DNA of 64,000 nt from Flavobacterium anhuiense (lineage in GTDB: Bacteria; Bacteroidota; Bacteroidia; Flavobacteriales; Flavobacteriaceae), in NCBI RefSeq assembly GCF_900101855.1, contig NZ_FMVC01000007.1, positions 328,345 to 392,344 of the forward strand. The letters are read 5' to 3'. The notes beneath the pieces are model-generated. The model saw only the letters and a program-made list of their open reading frames with translations, was not told the origin of the DNA and ran no database searches. The position numbers and the translations under genes were made by a program. Of this stretch, positions 26,803-34,316 are shown one piece after another; positions within the stretch are counted from its first letter, which is position 1, and each line of letters begins with the position of its first letter.

Positions 26803-26827
26803 TCAGATTAGTCTGAACACAAAATTA
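26803..26827 (-). promoter_or_regulatory. Promoter -7 element with adjacent palindrome
   Basis: The minus strand has TAATTTTG (26820-26827). Between it and the start codon lies the palindrome TCAGA-TTAG-TCTGA (26803-26816), placed where a repressor could block initiation. Confidence 0.4.
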
Positions 26828-27126
26828 TCTTTAAGATTTTCTCTTGAGTAGACCTAAAAGTTTTTAAAATATCATAATAAGACTTTTTAATTTTTACTTT
26901 GTAAAACCACTTTTTGAAAGCAAACAAAAAGTACGATTTTTCTATATATAATTTTATTATCAATCAATGCTCCAATAAGACATAAAAACAACAAAATAAG
27001 ACATAAAAAAGATATCTATTTATTTTGTTTTCAAATAGTTAACATTAATCAAGCTTTTATTTATTGGTTAAGATTATTTAATTATTTTTGAAATTAATTT
27101 AAAATTATTATAAATAATTTCTTACA
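26828..27126. other. AT-rich promoter gap upstream of the histidine kinase
   Basis: No gene. It holds two copies of AATAAGACATAAAAA (26974-26988 and 26995-27009), starts 21 bases apart, and a TATTTTTG -7 element at 27083-27090, 36 bases before the kinase start. The repeats could bind an activator on one face of the helix. Confidence 0.5.
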
Positions 27127-28221
27127 ATGCATTTACAGTCAACTGAGGAGAATTTAAGAGAAAAAATAAAAGAGCTTACTTGTCTATATGATATTTCTAA
27201 AACCATCTCTAAATCGAATTCAATAAATATTCAAACATTTTACGACATAATTGTAAGTACAAAAAATGCATGGCGTTATAGTACAGAATGTGTGGTCGAA
27301 CTTCATATTAAAGATTATCATTTGTCGACATCTGAGATTATGGAACTATCCGTGTTTCAGTCCAGCACTATCATTGTAAATAAAACAAACTATGGCCATA
27401 TTAAAGTGCATTATCCATCAAAAAAATATAATTTAAGTGATTTTAGTGATGATGAACAAAAGCTTCTTGATACTATTGCAATAGAAATAGGAAATTATGT
27501 TGACAAGTATCAAACCTTAGAAAGAAAAGCTGCATTGCGGCAAACTATAGAACGCATGGAGCGCCTTTCTTTATTAGGCGAAATGACTGCAGGAATAGCT
27601 CATGAACTGAATACGCCGTTGGGCAATATTCTAGGTTTTGCAGAACTGATAAAGGAACAAAATTCAGATCCTGAAATTGGTGCTGATATTTCTATAATTA
27701 TCAATTCCGTTATTTACTCCCGCGAAATTGTCAAAAAACTAATGTTCTTTTCTTGTGAAATGCCACAAAAATTAGAATTGCAGGAGCTAAAACCAATCAT
27801 CGTTTTTGCTCTTTCCTTCCTAAAATCCAATTTTCAGAAAAAATCAATCAGGCATGAATTAGTTTTCAAGAACGATAATATTATGGCGAAAGTAGATTCT
27901 GTTCAAATTACCCAAGTTCTCTTTAATCTTCTTATAAATGCCATTTATGCATCACCTGAAAAGAGCATTATTAAAATAATAGTTGATGATGATGATGCTA
28001 ATTTGTATTTAAAAATTGAAGACAACGGAACAGGGGTTCCTGACTCCATAAAAGAAAAAATATTCGAACCTTTTTTTTCGACCAAACCTGTCAATTATGG
28101 ATGCGGTCTTGGTTTGAGTGTAGTTCATGGCATCATTAAAAATCATAACGGAGAGATTACGCTCCAAAACAATTTTCCAAGCGGATCGATTTTTACCATT
28201 CGAATCCCCGTTATCGTTCCT
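27127..28221 (+). CDS. Soluble sensor histidine kinase, 3' end disrupted
   Basis: The kinase-like part spans about 365 residues. An N-terminal sensor resembling a GAF domain (about 1-130) and a short coiled coil lead into the dimerisation domain (LLGEMTAGIAHELNTPLGNILG, His159). The ATPase domain follows (NLLINAIYASPE; EDNGTGVPDSI; FFSTKPVNYGCGLGLSVVHGIIKNHNGEI), ending at the normal final strand GSIFTIRIPV. It lacks membrane segments, so it senses a cytosolic signal. The reading frame continues to 28311, but the extra residues are antisense translation of a secreted-protein gene, so the original stop has been lost near 28.2 kb. No response-regulator gene adjoins it. A promoter (27083-27090) lies just upstream. 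Confidence 0.85.
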
Positions 28222-28445
28222 GCCACATACTCCATGCCCGCGGGCAATGCCAGCGAAAATGTTGCTCCGTTCAATGGTGTTGCATTATTGTTTATAATGT
28301 CGACCTTGTAAGTGCCGGGGGCACCGCCCTGACTGAGACTTACAGGCTGATAGGATGAAGGGGCATTAATCTGCACCTGCGCAAACGCGCTTCCTCCCAT
28401 CATAAACAACAATAACAACAAAACGAATGTAATTTTTGTTTTCAT
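28206..28445 (-). pseudogene. 5' fragment of a secreted surface-protein gene
   Basis: The first 80 codons look genuine: a signal peptide (MKTKITFVLLLLLFMMGGSAFAQ) and a DUF11-like start (VSLSQGGAPGTYKVDIINNNATPLNGATFSLALPAGMEYVAGTITG), as found at the N-terminus of long adhesin- or gliding-type proteins of flavobacteria. After the ITG the frame runs into the antisense strand of the kinase and ends at 28143 with residues of no family character. The rest of the gene is absent from this window. Base composition is richer in G+C than the kinase. A deletion or rearrangement joining two convergent genes is the simplest reading; an assembly error cannot be excluded. Confidence 0.75.
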
Positions 28446-29236
28446 AAATCGTTTTTTTAATTAAAAAAAATACAACAACTCACACAGAATCAAATTGCTA
28501 AATAAATAAGTGCTCGTATTGTACCTTTTTTAACTGTTGGTTTTACATAAATTGATACTAGAAAATATTAGTGCAAAATTCCTGCTATTAAGAAGTTTAT
28601 TTTGCCTGTAAAAGGTTTTAGAATAATAGATTAAGACATATTTGTTTCAAATTTGAAACGAAATGGTTTAAAAAACACGCTCAACACCATCTATTCCTAT
28701 ATAAATCAATGCATTACCCAAACAAAAGACTGGTCTGGACTATTTGAACCAGCAGAAAAAAAATAAAATATCACTATACAGGCGTAAAACAAAATATATT
28801 TAAAAGTCATTTATTTTGGATCTTACTCTTGTCAATTCAACATTATCGAGATAAAAAGATTTAGAAACTTGCTTCAGGCAGTTCTTCGAGCCGCTCTCAA
28901 CTGCCAAAAAAATTAAAAAAATTAGCGTGTATTTTTACTTAAGGGCTTTTAGTAGAAATAAGTATTTATTCGCAAATGAAGAGTATAAACTTTCTAGGCT
29001 ATTGTGTAAGTCTAAAGGCGCAGAGAGATTTTTTTATTAGTATAAAATTAATTTTTTTCCTTTACACATACCATTGATAAACAGTTGATTAGGTTTCATT
29101 TTATAATATGAAACCTTTTATTTTGCAACATGTTATAAAATATATAATAAAATACTTACCTATTTGATTTAAGGGTGCATTATGCTCTTAAAATTGCCAT
29201 TTTTACAGTAAACATCTGTATAAATGATAATTGCAT

Positions 29237-29268
29237 AAAAAAAGGAGAAAATAAGAAATTTTCTCCTT
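29237..29268. terminator. Orphan terminator-like hairpin
   Basis: AAGGAGAAAAT (29242-29252) pairs perfectly with ATTTTCTCCTT (29258-29268) around a 5-base loop, next to an A-run at 29237-29243, which is a U-tract on the minus strand. No gene lies directly upstream in either direction, which suggests a lost gene. Confidence 0.5.
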
Positions 29269-29432
29269 CTGCGTTATGGCTTGTAAAAAATGTAAAAAAT
29301 CACCTGAGAATTTCACAACCAGATTATTATTTTACAGTTGCAAATATCTTCTAATCGGAATATCTAAATTGCTCTTAGAAGTTTTTATAATTGTATTTTA
29401 GGACAAAAGTTTTTTTTAGTTATGAATTATGA

Positions 29433-29565
29433 GTTGATAATTGATAATTGATAATTGATAATTGTTGATGGTTGATGGTTGATGGTTGATGGTTTATAGT
29501 TAATAGTTAATAGTTAATAGTTAATAGTTACTATTTGGTAGTTGGTAGTTGTTAATTTTTAATTT
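29433..29565. repeat. 7-bp phased tandem repeats (TTGATAA, GTTGATG, GTTAATA)
   Basis: Successive blocks of four to five heptads: ATTGATA, then GTTGATG, then GTTAATA, then degenerate GTTGGTA units. The register stays at 7 bp throughout. Part of it is the reverse complement of the tandem array at 29611-29708. Confidence 0.85.
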
Positions 29566-29610
29566 TTAATTGAAGGTTGGTTTTTGGATTGTTACTGCCT
29601 ATTGCTTAAC

Positions 29611-29708
29611 CATAAACTATCAACAATAAACTATCAACAATAAACTATCAACAATAAACTATCAACAATAAACTATCAACAATAAACTATCAACAATAAA
29701 CTACCAAC
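29611..29708. repeat. Seven tandem copies of a 14-bp unit
   Basis: The unit AATAAACTATCAAC repeats seven times without a gap. Only the first unit (C for A at base 1) and the last (C for T at base 10) deviate. It is two heptads long and inverted relative to the block at 29464-29520, so the pair could form a large imperfect cruciform. Confidence 0.95.
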
Positions 29709-29914
29709 AATTAACCATAAACCATCAACCTAAAATTTGTTTCAAGTTATAATTTGCAACCAAAATGTAAAGGCACTGAGAGACTATTATCGCTAATTTA
29801 GTATGGATAACTTGATTCTAATTAAGTTTTCAGGTATTCTCAAAAAGTAAAATTCTTTTTACTGATCTCTGAACATATAATTTGATACATCCCTTAATCA
29901 CTAAATCTAGTAGT

Positions 29915-31396
29915 ATGAAAAATCTCTTTTATGTATTCCTTCTTGTTGCTGCTGTTTTTGTATCGTGCAAAAAGCAGGACAAAACAGCAGCTGCAGCTGC
30001 ATCAGATTCGACAGCTGTTGCGGCAGATACTTCAAAGTTACCTGGCTTACCTGTTCCGAATACTATCATGTCAGAAGCTTATGTAAAAAATCTTACCACC
30101 ACAGTGTATGGCTGGGCGTGGCCTCTTATTAATATTCATAATCGTGTAGAAGCGTTTAGAAGTCTTTCTGAGCCTATTTATGGCGAAGGCGTGCTGCCTC
30201 TTGCACCGCCGAATCACCTTTGCATGCTTACCGATTATGTACAGCCACAGGAAAGAGCTGTTGCCTGTCCAAATCAGAATGTGGTGTATGGTTTGGCTCC
30301 TTTAGACTTAGATCAAGGCCCTGTAGTGGTTCAGGTTCCTGATTTTGGGGACCGTTTTTGGGTGTATCAGGTATGTGACCAGCGTACAGACGGATTTGCG
30401 AGTTTAGGAAAAATGTACGGTACAAAGCCTGGATTTTATCTATTGGCATCAAAAGACTGGAAAGGGACAGTGCCCGATGGCATTACTGCTGTTTTTAGAA
30501 GCACTACTAGCCGAGGGATCGTGATTCCGCGTGTTTTTCAAACCGATGATCCAGCCGATAAAAAAGCGGTTCAGCCTTTGATTAACCAGATTGGTTTGTA
30601 TCCGTTAAGCGAATATAACGGAAAGGCCAAAACAACAGAATGGGCAAAAACCAAATCGACTCCACCAGCCGCAAAGGGAGAAAAAGCGGAAACCCAATGG
30701 GTAAAACCTGAAGTCTTTTTTGAACAGCTGGCAGATATTCTAAAAGAGGTGCCGCCAATGAAAGGTGAAGAAGGTTTTTATGCGCAGATACATGCTCTGC
30801 TGGATGCTGTAAAAAAAGACCCTAAACTAAAAGCTGCTGGAACCAATGCCGCAATCGAGGCAGAGAAAAACTATGTTACGCCATTGTTTCAGTTTCAGAA
30901 TGTTGGATATCCTATAAAATACAATTGGACCACACAGCGCAATGGAGCTCAGTTTGGCTATGATTATCTAACAAGACTTTCTTGTGCCAAAGCCAATATT
31001 TTTGTAAACAAACCCAACGAAACGCGCTATTTCTATCAGGATCGTGACGAGAACGGTGCACGACTAAATGGTTCTAACAAATATACGGTAACTTTCGCAA
31101 GCGGTGAGATTCCGCCCGTAAAAGGATTCTGGTCTCTAACTTTATATAATGAAGATCATTTTTTTGCTCCAAACAGTTTAAATCGCTATTCTTTGGGGAC
31201 AAAAAATAAAAACTTAAAGAAAAATGCTGATGGCTCGTTAACGCTTTATGTACAAAGCACGCCGCCATCTGAGGATAAAATGAGCAACTGGCTTCCGGCT
31301 CCAAATGCGGTTTTCTCTCTGTATATAAGATGCTACTGGCCAGAAGATGTGGTTCTGAAAGATGGATGGAATCCACCTGCTGTGGTTAAAATTTAA
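29915..31396 (+). CDS. DUF1254/DUF1214-domain lipoprotein
   Basis: With a start at 29915 the protein has 493 aa and a clear lipoprotein signal (YVFLLVAAVFVSCKK, Cys about 19). The first domain (about 50-180; YGWAWPLINIHNRVEAFRSL, ERAVACPNQNVVYGLAPLDLDQGPVVVQVPD, FWVYQVCDQRTDGFASLG) is DUF1254. The C-terminal part (GFWSLTLYNEDHFFAPNSLNRYSLGTKNKN, LPAPNAVFSLYIRCYWPEDVVLKDGWNPPAV) is DUF1214. The biochemical role of this family is not established. An in-frame upstream ATG at 29882 would add 11 residues before the signal and is less likely. The gene is richer in G+C than its surroundings and shares no evident operon, so it may have been acquired. It converges with the acetylesterase gene with only five bases between stops. 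Confidence 0.88.
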   Translation: MKNLFYVFLLVAAVFVSCKKQDKTAAAAASDSTAVAADTSKLPGLPVPNTIMSEAYVKNLTTTVYGWAWPLINIHNRVEAFRSLSEPIYGEGVLPLAPPNHLCMLTDYVQPQERAVACPNQNVVYGLAPLDLDQGPVVVQVPDFGDRFWVYQVCDQRTDGFASLGKMYGTKPGFYLLASKDWKGTVPDGITAVFRSTTSRGIVIPRVFQTDDPADKKAVQPLINQIGLYPLSEYNGKAKTTEWAKTKSTPPAAKGEKAETQWVKPEVFFEQLADILKEVPPMKGEEGFYAQIHALLDAVKKDPKLKAAGTNAAIEAEKNYVTPLFQFQNVGYPIKYNWTTQRNGAQFGYDYLTRLSCAKANIFVNKPNETRYFYQDRDENGARLNGSNKYTVTFASGEIPPVKGFWSLTLYNEDHFFAPNSLNRYSLGTKNKNLKKNADGSLTLYVQSTPPSEDKMSNWLPAPNAVFSLYIRCYWPEDVVLKDGWNPPAVVKI

Positions 31397-31401
31397 TTTT
31401 T

Positions 31402-32145
31402 TTACTTAATTCCGTTTTTTAGATTCTTTAACGAAGGGTCTTTCGAGAGCTTAATTTGGTTAATTACAATTTCAGCAATTTTATTGGCTCCTAATAATGA
31501 AAGGTGCGTATCATCAGCTTTATCTTTATCGTAAAAAGCATTTTCTCCCGCTTTGAAATGAAGATGAAGCTGTTTCGATTTTTCTGGGCCGTAAGATTGT
31601 TCCAATAGTTCGGTATAATATTCTAAATCTATAAAAGGCACATTATATTCCTGGGCAACCAATCGGGTTTCTAAAGGGTAATCGCCATGTGTTGGGACTA
31701 AAACACCTTTTTCGTTAAAGTTGCGTCTGCTAATTGAGGTTAATAATACTGGAATTGCGCCTTTTTCTCTGCTTTCTTTTACAAAACGAATCAAGTTGTA
31801 TCTGTAAGCTGTATGCGGGTTTGTATAACGTGCAGAATCTTCTATTTTCTGGTCGTTGTGCCCGAATTCGATAAAGACATAATCTCCTTTTTTCAGCTTA
31901 TTGTAAATAGAATCCCAGCGTTTTTCGTTGATGAAGCTTCTGGTGCTTCGTCCGTTTACGGCTTTGTTGATTACGGTTACGTTTTCCTTGAAAAAGGGCT
32001 GCAATACCTGCGCCCAGCCGTGTTCTGGATTTTTTTCTGGGTCTTTTTTATTGGCCATTGTGGAGTCGCCAATACAATACAGGGATGTTTTTTGTGCGAA
32101 ACAAACTGTGGTGATGAGGAATGTTAGGATGATGTATTTTTTCAT
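31402..32145 (-). CDS. Rhamnogalacturonan acetylesterase, GDSL/SGNH family (CE12-like)
   Basis: This 247-aa secreted protein has a signal peptide to about residue 17 (TTVCFAQ). SGNH hydrolase blocks follow: CIGDSTMANK (block I, Ser about 26), NKAVNGRSTRSF (Gly block), FIEFGHNDQK (Asn block) and DDTHLSLLGA (Asp/His dyad near residue 215). The GDSTM and DDTHLS forms match rhamnogalacturonan acetylesterases of CE12. It removes acetyl groups from the pectin backbone so that hydrolases can act. Last gene of the minus-strand pectin cluster, 305 bp after the GH28 gene across a repeat-rich gap. Confidence 0.9.
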   Translation of the reverse strand: MKKYIILTFLITTVCFAQKTSLYCIGDSTMANKKDPEKNPEHGWAQVLQPFFKENVTVINKAVNGRSTRSFINEKRWDSIYNKLKKGDYVFIEFGHNDQKIEDSARYTNPHTAYRYNLIRFVKESREKGAIPVLLTSISRRNFNEKGVLVPTHGDYPLETRLVAQEYNVPFIDLEYYTELLEQSYGPEKSKQLHLHFKAGENAFYDKDKADDTHLSLLGANKIAEIVINQIKLSKDPSLKNLKNGIK

Positions 32146-32450
32146 TTTTTTTGTTGTTTATTGCTACATTTTTTACTACACAGTTTTTTCTACCGTGAAG
32201 TTTTTTTCTAACGCAAAGTGCGCTAAGGATACGCAAAGTGCACAAAGGTTTAATAAAGAAGGCAAAGAAACAAAGCTTTGTGCCCTCTTTGGCAAAGCAC
32301 ATAATGAATAAAAAAACTTTGCGAACTTTGCGTTTTCTTTGTGTGCTTTGCGGTAAAAATCAACTGCAAAGTAAACGCACTGCGGTACGTCTCTACGTGA
32401 AAATCTTTGCACTAAAAACTTTGTCTCTTTGTTACTTTGTAACTTTGTCT
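32146..32450. repeat. Repeat-rich gap, CTTTGCG/TTTGTG word family, copy 1
   Basis: This 305-bp gap is made of words such as CGCAAAGTGCGCTAAGG, ACTTTGCGAACTTTGCG and CTTTGTGTGCTTTGCGG in both orientations. A 23-base stretch at 32388-32410 recurs exactly at 34152-34174. Several 60-130-codon frames here and on the other strand are translations of the repeat and not genes. Confidence 0.8.
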
Positions 32451-33806
32451 CTAATTTTTCGAAACTGCTGTCGGCACTGTTGCTCTTTTGCCTATAAACA
32501 CATCTGTCATCAAGACGTTTTCTGCATTTTCGTTTGACAGTGCATTTTTAGCTTCTTTTATTTCTATATTTTTTAATGCTATATTCTTTATTTTTTTGTC
32601 TGCAAATCCTTGAATTACGATTCCTGATTCTGATGCTTTGTTACAGGTGATATTTGAGAAATATACATTTGATATATCCGATTGATAGCCTTTTCCTTCT
32701 CCGTGATAGTTTGCTGTAATGTAAAGGCAGTCTTCTACTTGGTCTAATTGAATATTTCTAACAAATATATTTTTGATATATCCGCCACGATCTGCATTGG
32801 TTTTTAAATAAATGCCTCTTTTTAAATATCCCACTGTTTTGCAGTTTTCTACAAAAACATTCTGCACGCCAGCTGACATTTCGCTGCCGATTACGACGCC
32901 GTGCAGTCCTTTAAAATTGCAGTTTCTAATGACAATATTTTGGCTTGGCGTTGCTGTATTGGCTCTTCCTTCGTGGTCTCTTCCCGCTTTTATGGCAACA
33001 TTATCGTCTCCGTTATCAAAAGTGACATTTTCGATTAAAACGTCTTTTGCGTATTCGGGATCGATTCCGTCGTTGTTATGATTTAAAGATTTATAGCTTA
33101 TGCCGCGAATGGTTATGCTTTCTGATTTTAAAAGGTGCAGACACCAGAATGGCGAGTTTTCGATTCTGATATTTTCGACTAAAATGTTTTTGCAGTTTAA
33201 AAACTGAATCATCTGCGGTCTTAAAAAGTAGCCTTCTCCAAATTTTCTTTCGTTTAATGGAGTGTTGTTATGATTCATGTCACGGCTTCTTTTTTTGCCT
33301 TCGTTTTCTTTTGCCTTAAAGGTTTTCCATGTCTTTCCTCCTTCTCCATCAATAGTTCCTTCGCCAGAAATGGCAATATTGGTGCAGTTGTTAGCATAAA
33401 TAAGCGGACTGTAATTGTACAGCATTGTGCCTTCCCAACTTGTTAAAACCATTGGCAGATAGTCTTCTGGATTGTCGCTGAATTTTATTTTGGCTCCTTT
33501 TTCCAGCTTAAGATTCAGATTGCTTACCAAATGAATCGGTCCGTTTATTTTATAGTTTCCTTTTGGAACAATAATAGTTCCGCCGTGGTTCTTTTTACAC
33601 AATGCCATCGCTTTATCAAAAGCCTTTTTATTGTCTGAAACAGAATCTCCCTTTGCTCCTAATTTTAAGATATTGATTTGAAAAGAAGGAATTTCTGGAA
33701 GCTTTATGTTCTTTACAATAGAATCGACTTTTGCTGACGGAAAATCTGCGTTTTGTGCAAAACAGGTGCTAGTAATAAGTATTAAGAGAAGATATTTTAA
33801 ATTCAT
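32451..33806 (-). CDS. GH28 glycoside hydrolase (polygalacturonase-like, possibly rhamnogalacturonan-active)
   Basis: This 451-aa secreted protein has a signal peptide (TSTCFAQ, cut near 17) and a right-handed beta-helix. GH28 catalytic motifs are present: NNDGIDPE (Asp), NGDDNVAIKAG (Asp pair), GLHGVVIGSE (His). At the usual RIK site it reads RGIYLKTN, so the substrate-contacting Arg is replaced by Tyr; the second GH28 of this locus keeps RIK. With the rhamnogalacturonan acetylesterase next door, this hints at a substrate other than plain homogalacturonan, which is inference. It lies downstream of the PL10-CE8 gene, separated by a 510-bp repeat-rich gap. Confidence 0.9.
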   Translation of the reverse strand: MNLKYLLLILITSTCFAQNADFPSAKVDSIVKNIKLPEIPSFQINILKLGAKGDSVSDNKKAFDKAMALCKKNHGGTIIVPKGNYKINGPIHLVSNLNLKLEKGAKIKFSDNPEDYLPMVLTSWEGTMLYNYSPLIYANNCTNIAISGEGTIDGEGGKTWKTFKAKENEGKKRSRDMNHNNTPLNERKFGEGYFLRPQMIQFLNCKNILVENIRIENSPFWCLHLLKSESITIRGISYKSLNHNNDGIDPEYAKDVLIENVTFDNGDDNVAIKAGRDHEGRANTATPSQNIVIRNCNFKGLHGVVIGSEMSAGVQNVFVENCKTVGYLKRGIYLKTNADRGGYIKNIFVRNIQLDQVEDCLYITANYHGEGKGYQSDISNVYFSNITCNKASESGIVIQGFADKKIKNIALKNIEIKEAKNALSNENAENVLMTDVFIGKRATVPTAVSKN

Positions 33807-34316
33807 TTTTTAAATATTATTTTTTTGTTTCACGCAGATTTTGCTGATTTTAGCAAATAGACGCAGATTTAATTCTAAATAATCTTTTTAATCTGCTTTG
33901 ATCTTTTTTATCCCGATAGCCATCGGGAGCGTGAAAATTTTACTCTCGCAGATTTAGCAGATTATGCAGATTTATTTTTTCTTTTCTTATACCGCAAAGG
34001 TCGCTAAGTTTTTTTCTTTATTTACTTTGTCAAAGGACACAGAGTTTTGTCGATATGCTTTGTGTCCTTTGTCTTCTTTATCAAATCTTTGTGAACTTTG
34101 CGTATTCTTTGTGTACTTTGTGTTAAAATAAAATTTTGCAGTAAAAAATCGCGTCTCTACGTGAAAATCTTTGCGAACTTTGTCTCCTTTACAAAAACTT
34201 TGTGTTCTTTGCGTATTCTTTGTGTGCTTTGCGGTAAAATTAACCGCATAGTATTGCAGTTTGCGCTGTAAACTGAGACTGTGAATGACACTGTAAACTG
34301 AGACCGCGACTGAATA
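33807..34316. repeat. 510-bp gap built of two repeat families
   Basis: From the GH28 side: a REP-like unit CACGCAGATT...TCCCGAT-agcc-ATCGGGAGCGTG (33831-33934, hairpin at 33911-33928), a partial GCAGATTTAGCAGATT copy (33955-33975), then CTTTGCG/TTTGTG words (about 33990-34250) including the 23-base exact match to 32388-32410. A 14-base direct repeat CTGTAAACTGAGAC closes it (34266-34279 and 34291-34304). No gene. Confidence 0.8.

Larger units (their letters stand above)
28446..29914. other. 1.47-kb gene-free gap with an orphan terminator and heptad repeats
   Basis: I find no supported gene. It holds a perfect palindrome GTTTCAAATTTGAAAC (28644-28659), an orphan terminator-like hairpin (29237-29268), words related to other gaps (TAAAGGCGCAGAGAG near 29013; TAAAGGCACTGAGAG near 29768), and two blocks of 7-bp phased repeats (29433-29708). 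It looks like eroded DNA between the broken surface-protein gene and the DUF1254 gene. Confidence 0.55.

Noticed and set aside
28222..28311. C-terminal extension of the histidine kinase as a real domain
   Set aside because: These residues are exactly antisense to the signal-peptide-bearing secreted-protein fragment and show no domain pattern.
28644..28659. Perfect 16-bp palindrome GTTTCAAATTTGAAAC
   Set aside because: About one such palindrome is expected by chance in a window of this size and composition, and no gene start is near.
29611..29708. Regular repeats considered as a CRISPR array
   Set aside because: The 14-bp units are directly joined with no spacers, and no cas genes are present.
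31813..32537. Several 78-127-codon frames on both strands around the acetylesterase gene start and the following gap
   Set aside because: They translate the CTTTGCG word repeat or run antisense to the esterase and GH28 genes.
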